Origin: Talpa occidentalis
Taxonomy: Eukaryota; Chordata; Mammalia; Eulipotyphla; Talpidae
Direction: 5' to 3'
Assembly (NCBI RefSeq): GCF_014898055.3
Contig: NW_023601104.1
Location: 86,287,106 to 86,351,105, forward strand
Length of the DNA: 64,000 nt
Positions within the stretch are counted from its first letter, which is position 1; every line of letters begins with the position of its first letter. The notes beneath the pieces are model-generated. The model saw nothing but the letters and a program-made list of their open reading frames with translations, was not told the DNA's origin and did no database searches. Positions 37,195-49,917 of the stretch are shown piece by piece. Both the position numbers and the translations under genes were made by a program.

Positions 37195-37440
37195 TATAGG
37201 AGTGATAAAAACCTGGCCTGTCACGCTACAGAGATCTAAGTTCAGACCTTCATTCTATCTTTTCCTAACCATATCCTTGAAAAATCATTTAACTCCTATA
37301 AAGTTCCCTTCCTCCTAGAAAATAGGGATACAGAACTGATATATACACAACATAGTTGTGGTGATGATCAAAAGGATTAGGCATGTAAATAACTTAAACC
37401 AGGCCTTGGGCATTAACAACATGACTTTGAGTAGTCTCCC
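37195..37440 (+). repeat. MIR SINE, nearly full length
   Basis: 'gagatctaagttcagacctt', 'gaaaaatcatttaactccta', 'cttcctcctagaaaataggg', 'gttgtggtgatgatcaaaag' and 'ccaggccttgggcattaaca' are in MIR order. Confidence 0.7.
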
Positions 37441-37509
37441 ACTGGTATCTAGCTTCCATGAGCAGGGGCTTAAAGAAAACATACAAACACGATCATCGTA
37501 CTCAATCTA

Positions 37510-37600
37510 TATTATGTGGGGTGGGTATCAGTATCCCCACTTTAGAAATGAAAAAAACAAGTCTCAGAAGGAACTCCACTTAGGAAGCAGCTGAGCCAGT
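37510..37600 (-). repeat. MIR fragment (antisense)
   Basis: 'cagtatccccactttagaaa' followed by 'tgaaaaaaacaagtctcaga' is the reverse complement of the MIR centre. Confidence 0.6.
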
Positions 37601-38812
37601 TTTTTCCATGTTTATCTGAACCCAGGAAAAAATCAGGAGCAGTATTCGCTGCTCAAGTATTATTTCAATAGGGATAATTCTCAAGGTCATATAAAATCTC
37701 CATCTCTGGACCCAATGGATAAACATGTACCCTTTTCTATATCCCCACTGTCTTATAAATATGTTTGCTCATCTGGCAGCCCCTACCAGGCACAAATACT
37801 TCAAATAGGGCTATTTCTTACATATCTTTGACCCAGTACTTACTATGATCCTTGTTATGTACTAAACACTCTAATAATAATTGTCATAAATAACTGCCAT
37901 GTGAATAAATGAAGAGTTATTAAAAACTGGAGTTTAAGTAAAGAAAAACCCTACTAAGGTAGTTATTTGCTTGATGCAGAGGAAATGGAGGCAGTTTTGG
38001 AAATAAATGGTGGCAATGAATTAGTTAATAAAATCCATCAAGCATAAGAAATTAATTCAGAGAGGTCCCATGATGAAAAATGAATCTCTTCTAAAAGTAT
38101 ATGCCAATAGCTCTGACCTCAAAAATATAATGAAATATTATTCATCACCTATAAGGGTTCAGTTCACAAAAGCTTTCTTAACCTCAGTTGAAGCTGAAAT
38201 ATTATACAATTCCATTAGAAAAAATATTGTAGCAAACAATATGGTTGAAACATTTTAAAAAAGCAAAAAAAAAAAAGGAAAATCAAGATTGTGTTCTTTG
38301 GTTAAAGTAAACTTAGGAAAGGATACAGGAGAATAGACTGACTTATAAAGGTTCTGAATGCATTTACTGTTCCTTTTCAGTGGGGGTAGTGGTTCAGGCA
38401 CTGATTTTTTATTTCCCTAATTCCACATCAAAGGTTTCAGCTTTAGTTCACTTTCCTATAGAGATATTGCCAACTATACCCTTCTACTGAATAGTCTGGA
38501 TTAGTCCCTTTATTCTTAAGTTTATTCTCAAGTTCAACAAAGAGAGGGAGACAAATCTCTGAGATAATGAAAAAGAATTGGAGAAAAAGGGCTATGAGTT
38601 TCACAAAGAAGCTTAAAGGGGAAATAAGTAAAATGGTCTGAAGATAGTACCTGATATGAACTTTGCTGACCATGATCAGTACAATGCTAAGAAAATGGAG
38701 AGATGAGGCAAAATCATCATAATACTTTAAAAGCAGAGAAGAGGAAAGACAATGACTCATTGTATTTTTCCATGATGACCAATAAATATAACTAAGGAAT
38801 TCTGGTTGTTAT
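37601..38812. other. Non-coding stretch, nothing recognised
   Basis: The 105-codon minus-strand frame at 38443-38760 has no domain that I recognise. AT-rich. Confidence 0.4.
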
Positions 38813-38826
38813 TAAAAATAAACAGG

Positions 38827-39124
38827 TAGGCCTCCCTGGTGGCGCAGCGGTTGAGCGCTGGGTTGCGAAGCTGCCCGCTGCCTCTGCAGTGCCGGTTCGA
38901 GCCCCAGCTGCTCCCCGGCCACCAGAGGAGGGTCCCACATGGCGCGCAGACCTCTCCTGCCGCCCGCTGCTCCCCTCAGCAGTGTACTTCGGTCCTTCTG
39001 CCTGCTCTGCTCCCCGCTCTGGCTCTGGTGAATTCTCTCACCCTCCCGCGCTTCTGACTGTACCCAGTGCTTGTATAAATAAATAAATAAATTTTTAAAA
39101 AATAAATAAATAATAAAAATAAAA
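38827..39124 (+). mobile_element. tRNA-headed SINE, youngest-looking copy
   Basis: Body 'ggcctccctggtggcgcagc' with intact A box (tggcgcagcggttgagcgc) and B box (ggttcgagccc), the insert 'gctgctccccggcc', the younger 3' module 'gcgcttctgactgtacccag' and a long AAAT-rich tail. The target-site duplication taaaaataaacagg lies at 38813-38826 and 39125-39138. It is only a handful of bases different from the copy at 62588, so it is a recent insertion. Confidence 0.97.
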
Positions 39125-39138
39125 TAAAAATAAACAGG

Positions 39139-40226
39139 AGATGCCGGTAGCTTGCAGGGGAGAAAAGGAGGTATAGTAGAACTTGATTTTAATTCAGAGA
39201 AGATGATGATGTCCCATGTCTGTAGAGAGGATAATGTAAAGAATATACACCTTTGCTGAAAATATAAGAAACTCCCTGACATGGTGTGCATACAAAAACT
39301 ATTATGGCAAACTGGGAAATCAACATGGGACCGCCTTATATAAAATTTCAATCACTGGTTACAAAGACAAACAATTAATAAATGAAGAATCCCAGAAAAT
39401 CTCGAAAGCTATGTACATGGGCTTAGCTGAGTAAAAGTGATGCCTGCTGGTTAAATGAGTATTACCCAAAATACCAAAAAAAAAAAAAAATCTAGTTCTT
39501 TTCTCCTCTTCCCCTCACTTCCATTCTCTTCCCATCCCTCTCCCTCTCTCGCATAACAGTGATCAATGTAACAAGAGCCATCAGCACCAAGGACAGCAGT
39601 CAACACAGTGATGCAGGTGTCAGTGACATCAGAAACCGGGTTGCCAGAGAGAAGGGGAGAGAGGTGGATAAATCAGTAAAAAAAAGGGGGGGGAGGGAGG
39701 GATACTGGTATGGTGAAGGATAATTTAGACTTTTAGTACTGAAAGTGGTATATTCATATGTTGGTTCTCAATGATGACTACCTGTAACATGCTACAATGT
39801 AATGTTACTAAAACTTAAAAAAAAAAAAAAGAAACAATATATTAATGATACATCCACCCATCTTTGAAACACTTTTGAATTCAGATTAGAGGTCCTTGAA
39901 ACTTAAAGTTGTCAACACCTGATTATATTCAGAATATGATTATAGATGTGCATTAAAACAGTGGACATTTTACCATATTATCAGAGTAAATCACTGACAA
40001 AACTGAGGATCAAAGACTACTAAAGCTAGAAAGACATTTCAGGACTCTACAACCCTACCTCGATGAGAAGAATGAGGACAAGAGTTCATGCATATAGTTC
40101 CTAAGCAGAGAAAATTAATAGAATTTTAATCTGGATATTACGGAAATGATAGTGCATTTTTGCACTTAAACAATGAAAGAAAACTGTTTTTTTCCAAGTT
40201 CATATTACTTGATGACTTAGAGTTTT
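39139..40226. other. Non-coding stretch with simple-sequence tracts
   Basis: Contains an A run at about 39477-39490, a pyrimidine-rich segment at about 39495-39550 and a G-rich tract at 39686-39701 preceded by A8. No repeat body or exon recognised. Confidence 0.5.
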
Positions 40227-40244
40227 TATTCAGACTCCTATAAA

Positions 40245-40500
40245 TTTTTTTAAAGATTTATTTATGCATACAAAAACCAGGGTGCAGGTGAGAGGGGTGG
40301 GGGTGGGGGTGAGAGGATTCACCAGAGACAGAGTGGGGAGCAGAGCAGGCAGACTGACTGAAATATACTGCTGAGGGGAGCAGCAGGTGACACAGGAGAG
40401 GTCTGCTGTGCCATGTGGGTAGCTCCCTGGCCAGGGATCAAACTCAGGCCATAGCAGTGATAGCACTGAGACTTAACCCCTAAGCCACCAAGGAGGCCCC
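40245..40500 (-). mobile_element. tRNA-headed SINE (antisense), older subfamily
   Basis: T-rich tail, 'tttatgcatacaaaaaccag', a G-rich expansion 'gaggggtgggggtgggggtg', then 'actgctgaggggagcagcag' and 'taagccaccaaggaggcccc'. A perfect 18-base target-site duplication, tattcagactcctataaa, lies at 40227-40244 and 40501-40518. Confidence 0.96.
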
Positions 40501-40518
40501 TATTCAGACTCCTATAAA

Positions 40519-41130
40519 ATGAAAAATTCCAAAGTAAAAATTAGAATATCTAATTGATCTAACATGTTACCATTTCCTAACACTATTTTGATAGTAGTAT
40601 GCTATGGAACTGGTTTAAAAAAAAAAAAAAGACATGACTACTAGCTCCACACCCCATCTGCCACATGCCAAATATTTAAAAAATATGCCTGAATTTTATC
40701 TTTAATCTTTTGTCATGAATAAGACATCACCTGAATAGCCCCCAGACACAAATTTTATGGAAATGTATCTAATAAATTAATGTTCTTATATTTAATTCAG
40801 ACATCACTTTTAGGAAGTCAAGCACTTGATTCTAGGCTATATGTTCCCCCTTTTCGATTTCATAACCCCTGCCTATAGTGCATTTACCTCATTATGTCAA
40901 AATTATCCTTTTTTGATGTCTACCCCCCAGTTCTACGAGCAATTTAAGGGCAGGTGCAAAGGTCTCCCCTTCATTCTCTCTCTCAAAATATCCTGCATGA
41001 AAGCTCTTAACTATCCTCTGGAGATGTTACTATGATTAAAATAGTATTTATTATCTCAAAAAGTTTAAAGTGGAGCACATGAGAGACAGAAGGAATGTAT
41101 TACACTGTTTCATAAAAAAGAATAAAGCAG
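40519..41130. other. Non-coding stretch, nothing recognised
   Basis: An A run (about 40617-40630) and AT-rich unique sequence. Confidence 0.4.
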
Positions 41131-41134
41131 GCTA

Positions 41135-41330
41135 TGGTGTCTTACAGGTCAGAGGTTAAGAATCTTAGTTCTTCTATTTCTAAACAGCTTAGAAAATTAA
41201 TAAAATGTAGCTAAAATAAAATGATGGTGATAATATACTACTTATATTTGTCTTAAATATTAAATAACAAATGAAAAATTGCTCCTGGCCAGAGTAAATG
41301 CTAAATAATTATGAGAATATGCACACAGCT
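41135..41330 (+). repeat. Possible MIR fragment
   Basis: 'gtcagaggttaagaatctta' near the left and 'ctggccagagtaaatgctaa' followed by 'ataattatg' at the right fit the MIR 5' and 3' ends. The middle is poorly conserved. Confidence 0.4.
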
Positions 41331-41989
41331 ATAATACTGATGGCATATACACAAGATATTAACAAATAAAAAGCAGGGGTTCATAGATTCATTATATTTT
41401 AACCCAACTTGACTATTTCAGAAAGATGTAAAGGTATGATACATGCACTAGTGAATGATGTATCATTTTACTTAATGAGAGATGGTTACTTGATTAAGCA
41501 GATGGGGACTACAGTAGTATTGAAGGAAATTTATAGAAAAGTTTGCAAATGAAGTGGAATATAAGTTAAGGCAAGAAAGATGAGTAGGCACTGACCACAT
41601 GAGAAGGAGCAGAAGATAATCCAGGTTGGAAGAACACCTTTTGCAAAGCCTGGCCATCAAAAAGCACACAGTACTTTCAGATAATTACAAGTTATTCTGT
41701 TTAACCATGGCATCAGATCAGAGGCATGCTGAGTGGTGACCAAAATTGAGGCAGGTAAGCAAGCAGAAACCAGCTCGTACAATAAGGTGTCCTGGCAAAG
41801 AGCTAGCACTATATCCTGAGGATAACTGATAACCACTACAGATTTAATTCATGGGAGTAACAAGATAAGTTTGCATTTTAGAAAGATAACTCATTCTGTA
41901 ATGTGAAGAATAAATTCAGAGGAGGTATAAGGGGGAAAGGGTGAGACCAGAAACAAGATATCTGGCTAAAAGACCAGCTTAGAAATCTG

Positions 41990-42090
41990 AAAAATAACTC
42001 TAAGTGGCCTAAGTAATTTTGTGTGCTAAGTGCTTAGCACAATGTCTGACACCAAACAGGTGTCTAATAAAGTGTTTTGAATTGACTGAC
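41990..42090 (+). repeat. MIR-type 3' end fragment
   Basis: 'aagtgcttagcacaatgtct' then 'gacaccaaacaggtgtctaa' and 'taaagtgttttgaattga' match the MIR-family 3' end 'gcttagcacagtgcctggc..gtgctcaataaatg'. Confidence 0.7.
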
Positions 42091-44225
42091 TAGTAGGAAA
42101 AGGAATTAACAGTTAATCAGAAAGATGCAACATCTCTGCAGGTCACATAGGAATCATCTCTATCTATTCCTCATTACTGTATCCTATGCAACCTATATAA
42201 TTAAAAGTTTAGGGAAGTCTTTGTAAGAGGAAGGTAATGAAATAAAATGTAAGACGTGTGATAACAAAGTGTAATCACTTTATATTGATAGTAGTTAGCA
42301 ACAGCAGTAACACTCACTTTTATGTTAATTGTGATACCTTGGGGTTTTAAATGTGCATTTAACTTAGGTTTCCTGGGCCATAATTTGACTTACAATTCAT
42401 TCAAATCCATGAAATAGCAAAAGATATCAGTGTGCATAAGTCTGTTTGTTTATACAAATGCAAACATAGATACACATTTCTACACCATATTTGTGTATCA
42501 CACCTAATTTAAAAAGAAATGGCTGCAATATTTTTAAAAAGGCTTATTGGTAATGTAGATTCTCTCTCCCTTTCACAGTGCCTATTTCTGGCTCCTTAAA
42601 TCTTTTTTTCTTTCCTTCACTGTTCAATTTGTTCAGCTTGTTGCTTGATTGTAGGATTCTCAATGCTCATGACCACAGCCAAATACATCTACATAGGGCA
42701 TCCCCTCCTTGTCCAACCTATTACAACTCCAAGGAAATTTTGGAGAGCCCTGTGACTTCTGGTGGCTTCCCAAAGGCTCTGTGTGTCTAATTTCCTCCTG
42801 ACCCCCTATTCCTTGGCATCTGTATTAGAACAGGTGTGAGCAGACACAAGCAGGTCCATGGAGCCCAGGGTTCAATGCTGGCACAAGAAAAGGGTTATCT
42901 TCCTGCTGGAGATGACTGACAATGTTTTTCAGGATGCCAACTTCCAATTAGTGTCATCTTTTGCTCCATGTCCTAGGGCAAATGTCCAAATTATAGCGAG
43001 TAGGTGCAGACTGTTCTGAGAGATGGGCACTGATGCCAGAAAAGAGATGCATTTCAGCTTCTTGCCCATAGACAAGGAAGAAGGTCTGTCAACTAACGAC
43101 ATGGTCACCAATATCTAGTGCAAGGTCAGTCCCTTGGTTCATGAACCAAGATGATAATTTATTTTCCAACAATGAAGCCAAATGTGCTTTCAGATGTTGA
43201 ACTATGAAGCAATTGTAACAGCTGTGGGCACATGAAAAAAAAAAAAACAAAAAGGAAATCCCACAGCTAAGACCAGCAAATTGTCCTTGGGAGACCATTT
43301 GTACTGTACTGGAGTATGTTGACATAAACAATAAAAGTCTTTGTCAACTGGACTCATAATGATCTTTTAATGGCTATCCCATCATTAACAACAAAATCCT
43401 TATAATAAATACGGTTCCTAAAGGCCATAAATGTCTCTGGGTGGGAGGAAATGCAGGACATTCCATGATTGAGTCTTTTCACAAGACTATATTCACATGA
43501 ACCCACAACAACACTGGTTGGGTCAATTCAATGCCAAATATGTGAAAATATTATTGAATCAAGTCAACCCCTTTTTGTTTTGTTTTAGTAAAGGAATGGG
43601 GTAATCAACCAGGGGAGACAGAGAGCTGTCACAATGATTTCTCATTAAAGTTGCTGGCAATCTTGAGGGCAAGGCTGACACATGAGTTAAATAGAAGCCA
43701 ATCCAGGAATACGCAAATCACTTTTGCCCACTCCATTCTCTCACGTGGGCCCGCCTCACATATACAGAAGCGCAAACTTAAGACAACCACTCCTTGACTC
43801 CTTTTGAGTCCAGACTCGTGGCTAGCTTTGGCTGTCTCTTTCCTATCTTCATATCTGATTCTGAAGCCATGTTATGAACTCATTAACTCTTGGAAAATCC
43901 TCTCACATATAATTGTGTACTCACATTATGACCTGACACATCATCAGCTATGCAGCAGGGACATGCTTTCGCATTTCCACAATCCTGAGGTACCAAGAAC
44001 CACCAGGCTATCATCCTGCTTTATTTTTCCAATGGAAGCAAAAAATGGTTATTGATAATCAAATGTTGCAAAGAGTATTGTTAGCTATGGAGTTATGGTA
44101 TTAAAATAAGTGGCAACTCCCTTCACTTTTAAGTGCCACCTAAAATCTCATCTGAATTCTACCCTCTTTCAGCAGAAAAATAAAGCTGAGAAGTGAGAAC
44201 AAGTGAAGCAGTGTGTAGAAGAAGA
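42091..44225. other. Long unique-looking non-coding stretch
   Basis: No repeat recognised apart from an A run near 43228-43240. Several short frames on both strands show no domain. Low repeat content for 2 kb makes it a reasonable place to look for conserved non-coding elements by alignment. Confidence 0.4.
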
Positions 44226-44227
44226 GG

Positions 44228-44370
44228 AGGCATGGGCTATGGAACTAGACAGGCTTGATTCTGAAGTGCACCTTCCACAGCACACTTGCAATTTACTTGC
44301 AAGTTAATGCCTCAGCTTCTTCATCACTGAAAATACTAAATTGCATAAGTTATACAAGGATATTAAACAG
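44228..44370 (+). repeat. MIR fragment
   Basis: 'ctatggaactagacaggctt', 'gattctgaagtgcaccttcc' and 'gcctcagcttcttcatcact' follow the MIR order. Confidence 0.65.
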
Positions 44371-44459
44371 AGGTTTGGAATCTAAAATCATCCTTTTTCT
44401 TTTTCAATTTTGATGAGCTGAGTTCTCAAGCAAGTCTTTCCAAATACAACACTCTCTAA

Positions 44460-45005
44460 CTTGAAAGTGGCAGATTACATTTTCCAAAAATGGCGACAGT
44501 GGTATTTCCAGCCACACTACTCTTCCAGCAGCTTGTCACACCCCTATCAAGAGGTGGAATCTGTTTCATTTTCCCTTCAGCTGTGACTTTCTCAACAAAT
44601 ATCATGTAATGGGAGGGACTCTGCAAGCTTCTAAGATTAGCTGATAAAAAGGAATGCAGCTTCCTCCTGGATCCCTACCTAGATGTTTGCCCTTGGAAGC
44701 CAACCACCTTGTTGAAAGGAAGCTGAGGACACAAGGAAAAGTCATATATAAACGTTCTAGCCATCAGACCCTTGTAAGGATCCAACTAACAAATATCCAC
44801 TGCCTCGTATGAGTGAACAAGCCTTCAGATGATTCCAGCCCCCAGACTTTGAGCTCCCTTAAAGGATGTTAAATAGAGTAAAGATGACTGTTCTTATGAT
44901 CCTTAACCAAAATGAAGCTTTATAGATTAAAGATATGCTGTTGTTTTAAGTCACAAAATTTGGGGGTAGCATTTACAAAGTCTATCACTAGACTACTGAA
45001 CCTCA
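44460..45005 (+). mobile_element. ERVL/MaLR-type LTR, old
   Basis: It contains 'ttacattttccaaaaatggc', 'atcaagaggtggaatctgtt', 'cagatgattccagcccccag' and the characteristic end 'gttgttttaagtcacaaaat' with 'ttgggggtagcatttacaaa'. These resemble an MLT-type LTR running from its U3 to its 3' end. No internal retroviral frames flank it. Confidence 0.7.
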
Positions 45006-46325
45006 GTATATTAAATGTACTGCTATTTGGCTTGAAGTCAAAAAGAATTTTCAAGATATCTGAAATTCTTAGCATATAAAGCTGAACCATGTCCTCAAAA
45101 ACTTCCCAATCCACCTTCCTCATTTTGCAAAACCCGAGTACCTGAGGTTACTTGTGACATATTTGAGATTCCACAAGTAACTACTGTCAGGAATATGGTC
45201 TAAGCCAAATTGACTTCCATACTATCCTTAGCACAACATGACTATGAGCACTTAATATGTTTGTTGTCTTCAAGGACCAAGTGACGGATTTGGAGCCAAC
45301 AGTCCCCAATATTCCAGCATCCAGTATGGTATTTCTAAGCCATTCTGTGCTTCTTTCTTTTTGCTTCATGGAGAGATTGAGTTGGACTTGGTTGATAAAC
45401 TGTACAAGGTTGGGAGGCAGGCTGGGATCCAACACGCTCCACTGAGCTAACAAGAATAAAAAATGTATCCAACCATGAAATCAGCAGATGTGACTTGAAG
45501 TAAGAGAGAGGGGGCAAATGTGCTAAGTGAGGTTGATGTTTTTCTACAGTTACTTTTCTGAGTATAAATGCCTCAAAATTCTGTGACATTGATCAAATGG
45601 TTTGGCAGAAGCCCTTGTGTTTGGCAAGCGGAGAGGTTTCCACATGATGGTTCTATCTTCTTAGGAGCTAATCTATTATGATAGTCTTACACACACATAG
45701 AGCCCATCAATTAGACAACATTCTATCAGGTAACTGATTGCAGACTCTTCAGTCATTGAAGTGGCAGGGGCAAGAGGTGTTGACATGAAAATCTGCCTTT
45801 TTTTAAACCTTCAGATGTGCAACCTGTTTGAATTGACTAACAAACTTTGTTTCTTAAGGGTTATGTATTCTTCCACACTTTCTAAATGAAAAGCAAGCCA
45901 GGGACTAAATACTAGCTGTCAAAATAACCCAAGAATCATGGAATGCATGTGTGAATGTGACATGTACACAAGGTTCAAATATTATGGAAAACAATAAAAG
46001 GGAAAATTGGAATGAAAACCAAAAATAGAAAGGGAAAGAAGAAAGGATTAGAAGATTGGGTGACTACATCATCACATATATGGTGTCTTTTATTCCAAAA
46101 GTCACACACCACTATTGAAGAACAAGCTATAGATTCTGTTGATCAAAGTGTTAATCATTTTTTCCTGCAGTTTTAACTCAATAGCTCACAGTAACTCAGG
46201 TGGGTTTTTATTTTCCTCTTTATTATCCCTGAATACTTGATACCAGTATTTATATCAGGGTCAAATAACTATAATCCTCAAGTTACACCTGTTCAGTGGA
46301 AGTTTTTTCTAATTATTCATTGTTA
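45006..46325. other. Non-coding stretch, nothing recognised
   Basis: Overlapping small frames on both strands at 45187-45589 have no recognisable domain. Confidence 0.4.
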
Positions 46326-46675
46326 TTGAAGTGCCATTGTTTTAAGACCTTGCTAGTGTTTTGACACTTAAGATCCCCCCTCAGGTGTAGTCACCGTAAC
46401 ACTTCCACCATCAATGCACCCACAGTCCTCCACCATAGTCCACTGGGCAACCCCCCACCCCTATACCCTCATTCTCAACCCTTCCCCCACCCCTCTTAAA
46501 GTCACAGATCAACATTCATCTTTCAAGATTGGTCTTTAAGGTCTCACTCTGACTGATCCTTTGTTTGGTTTCTCTGTATTCCAACTATGTGACCTCATCG
46601 TATTTATCTTTCTCTTTTTTGGCTTATTTCATTTAGCATAATCCCTTCTAGCTCCACCCATGTTGCTGCATGTTC
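46326..46675 (-). mobile_element. 5'-truncated L1, 3' UTR and end of ORF2 (antisense)
   Basis: The right part (about 46600-46675) encodes on the minus strand the end of L1 ORF2 ('ttggcttatttcatttagca', 'gctccacccatgttgctgc' on the + strand). The left part is a C-rich 3' UTR complement ('gggcaaccccccacccctat', 'ccttcccccacccctcttaa'), which is a G-rich tract on the element's own strand. It stops abruptly at about 46675, so it is severely 5'-truncated. Confidence 0.85.
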
Positions 46676-46727
46676 TATGAAGTTTTATCGAAACGGCCAG
46701 TCTGGTTTGCTTAGTATTATCTATGTA

Positions 46728-46733
<6 letters not shown>

Positions 46734-46761
<28 letters not shown>

Positions 46762-47065
46762 TTTTTTTTAATAGAGGCATGCTTTATTTATTTGTTCTTG
46801 TTTGTTTGTTCTGTTCATACATGCACTGGGTACAGTCAGAAGCGCGGGAGGGTGAGAGAATTCACCAGAGCCAGAGCGGGGAGCAGAGCAGGCAGAAGGA
46901 CCGAAGTACACTGCTGAGGGGAGCAGCGGGCGGCAGGAGAGGTCTGCACGCCATGCGGGACCCTCCTCCGGTGGCCGGGGAGCAGCCGGGGATCGAACCG
47001 GCGCCGCAGAGGCCGCGTGCAGCTTCGCAACCCAGCGCTCAACCGCTGCGCCACCGGGGAGGCCC
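46734..47065 (-). mobile_element. tRNA-headed SINE (antisense), young subfamily
   Basis: A long T run (about 46731-46759), a (TTTG)n-like tail, then the complement of the body: 'gcgggagggtgagagaattc', 'gtacactgctgaggggagca', 'ccggggagcagccggggatc' and 'gccaccggggaggcc'. The target-site duplication tatctatgtatctttt lies at 46718-46733 and 47066-47081. Its few differences from the 38827 copy indicate a recent insertion. Confidence 0.96.
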
Positions 47066-47081
47066 TATCTATGTATCTTTT

Positions 47082-49915
47082 GCACTACAAAAAGAGAGTT
47101 GCAACAGAAATCTCCTGGCCACAAAGCTAAAAATATTTATTTCAAGGGCAGTTAAGACAGTTTGCAGATTCCTGGCTTAAATACCATCAGGCATAGCAAG
47201 CTTGTGATGTTCATAACTTCTGAGAGCTTTGTGGACTTTTTCATTCTCGGTGTGGTTCTCTTTCTCTATTTGCTGGTGGCACCACCAATGGACCACTAAT
47301 TCCGTTATATCAATGAAATTTAAATTTAGTACCATGGAAACTCTCCACAAAGATTCACTATCAACTCGGTTTATAGAAAACCCAGTTAAGGTTGTTCATA
47401 ACCCTCACTTTGAAACACTGCAGCTTTTGCAAAGATTTTGTTGAACGAGAATTGGTGGGACTACTTTATACAAACCTATCTTTAGTCATTAACTACCGAC
47501 AACAAAACTACTTCTACTTGAGCAAATTCTGCTTCAATAAGAAAGTCGGATTTCTTTTTCATTTAGCTATAAACCACTGATTTTCTTGTTCTAGGAAGGA
47601 AAACACGAGAAAGATGAAAGTCAAAACAACATGTCTCTTATGTGGTTTGGTGCCATACCTTTTAAGCTACAAAAATCCTAGAGAGAAACTTAGATTAAAA
47701 AAAAATAGTGGAGAAAGTGAGAGAATGGAATTTAAAAATCACAGAAGAGACTGAAGCTATTAATCATTTTATTGTTCTTACCTGAGTCCTTCCAAAGAGT
47801 CACATTAAATATTATTAAGCAAAGTAAATTATTTTCAATGCTTAAGATAGAATGAACATTGATATTCTTTACTATTATGGGACATCTGAAACTGCCCTAA
47901 GCAAATACTTCTGAGGTAGAAGGCAGAAATATTAGCAGTAATGTTGGTATTTGACACCCAGACACAAAAGAAAATAGTTTGAGAATGAGATGAAGCCAGA
48001 ATATTAAAATAGCAAGTTAAAACATGAAGGATAAGGAATAAGGAAGCTTAGGGAGGCTGACTTTTTGTTTTGCTTTGTCTGAATTTATAGTGTGGTTTCA
48101 TACATTGGTCTGAAAGAAAAACAAATGGGAAAAACTTTTGAAAACATCTCCATACATACCTTAGTGCTCTGATGTCTTTCCAGCTCACGCAAGCTGGGTG
48201 CTAATGACTCATTGTAGCATGTGAGATGCACACATGTTCTCATAATTCACAGGCAGTCACTCTGTACTTGTGTATAGAGGGTGAGCTCCCATCACATCTA
48301 ATCACCAGCTTTGTCAACCCTGGGTGGCTACATTCCCAGATGTTCACTAACTGTAAGAATGGATGGGCTTCCAGATGTGGAAGGTTTTCACACATCTCTG
48401 TCATCATCAAGAGGGCACGTGAATGCTTGTTTGAATCAGTGACCACTGACGGATCTCTCCCAGATGTCTCCTTGGCACAAGTGCCCCTTTTCTTGAGAAA
48501 TGAAGTTGAGCAGCAGCTTTTATAAACATTAAGAACATTAACCACCATTCCCCTCCAATGTCACCAGTTGGTTTTAGAAAAATGAGAGACAGATGCAAAT
48601 TAGCAATGGGGGATACCTGGTCCCACCATCTCGGTAAACTATATAAATCACAGGGTGGTGTTATTATAAACTAACAGTAGATCAGGCCACAGACTAAAAC
48701 TCAAATGAAGTAATGCCAGAGATATTAGTACCAGAGTAATACCAACACCAGAGATAGACATGGTGAACTGAACAAAATAAGCTTCCCAAATATATGTTGA
48801 ATTACCTTAGACCGAGACATTTCACAAAATGTTGATCAGATTTTAATAACTTTTCGATTCTGTTTGCCCTTAAACTTCTGCTAAAACTTGATTTTAGCAA
48901 AAGTGCCAAGGGCCTTAATATGTTTACAAAGCCCCAAACCAGACACAGAAATTTAGACAAGTTTCAGCTCAACACCCTCTGAGTATTTATTCAAACTTGA
49001 CTAGAACTTTGTGAATTTGCAAATGCTCCATTTTTGATGAATTTGGTAACATTTCCAACAAGACAATGTAACTGATCTGAGAATAAATCAAAGTATGGAA
49101 TACATCTGAAAGTAAGCTTCCCAAGAGTTTTTCTTTTCAAAAGCAGGAAGGTATTTGTCTTTTTTCTCTACTATTCTTCATTTCAACCAATGATGAAAAT
49201 GAAAATACTAAGATATTATTTGATTATTACACTCACAGATCACAGTATTCAGTATACCACAGCCAGTTCATCACTTTAACAAATGAACTATATTTACTCT
49301 GTGATGGAGAACAACGAACTTTGCAACTTTAAGACTCTCCTAGCATTCTGAGTATCAGAATAATTGATCAATTCTCTCATTTTCATTAAGGAATTAGACT
49401 TGGTAAACTAACTTCAGGTAGTACTCAAAGTTTCTAAAACTATACTGTGTTTTTGAATCAATGCAGTTTCTCATGCTGATATTTCTTGACAAAGAGTTAA
49501 AGCAGCCTTCAAAATAGCTCATGTTGGGCTGCTAATACCTGTACATCTCATATGGAAATGCCACAGCTTGACTAAATAAGGTTTCAAAAGCAAAGTTTTA
49601 GAAAATGATGTCCAGGAGCAGACCTAATCATTGTATTTTATTTTTTTTTTTTCAAAAACGAATCAAATGCAAACCCACACATTCTTTGCCAAAGCTCTTG
49701 CCTATTGGTCTAAGATTTCTTCTAAAATCATTTGACTGGCTTCTTCATCAAACAACATGATTTTCCTCTAGATTCGTTACTTCCACAAAGGTGTTTCAGA
49801 AGTCTTCAAGGGAAAGAGCACAGATTGGGGCGAGAGTAAACTGTTTTCTAAATAAACATCCATATAACACATGAAGTGGGGCAGGGGGGGGAACAATCTG
49901 CAGCTAAATATTTCA
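47082..49915. other. Long unique-looking non-coding stretch
   Basis: No repeats I can name apart from a T run near 49642-49652. The antiparallel frames at 48226-48525 and 48240-48548 overlap each other and have no recognisable domain. Confidence 0.4.
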
Positions 49916-49917
49916 AA

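Noticed and set aside
38812..39351. Longest open frame of the window (179 codons, minus strand)
   Set aside because: It runs through the antisense of the SINE at 38827-39124. Near-identical peptides appear in the SINE copies at 46734 and 62588, so the frame belongs to the repeat.
46677..47180. 167-codon open frame on the + strand
   Set aside because: Phe-rich start is the poly(T) tail and the rest is the antisense SINE body.
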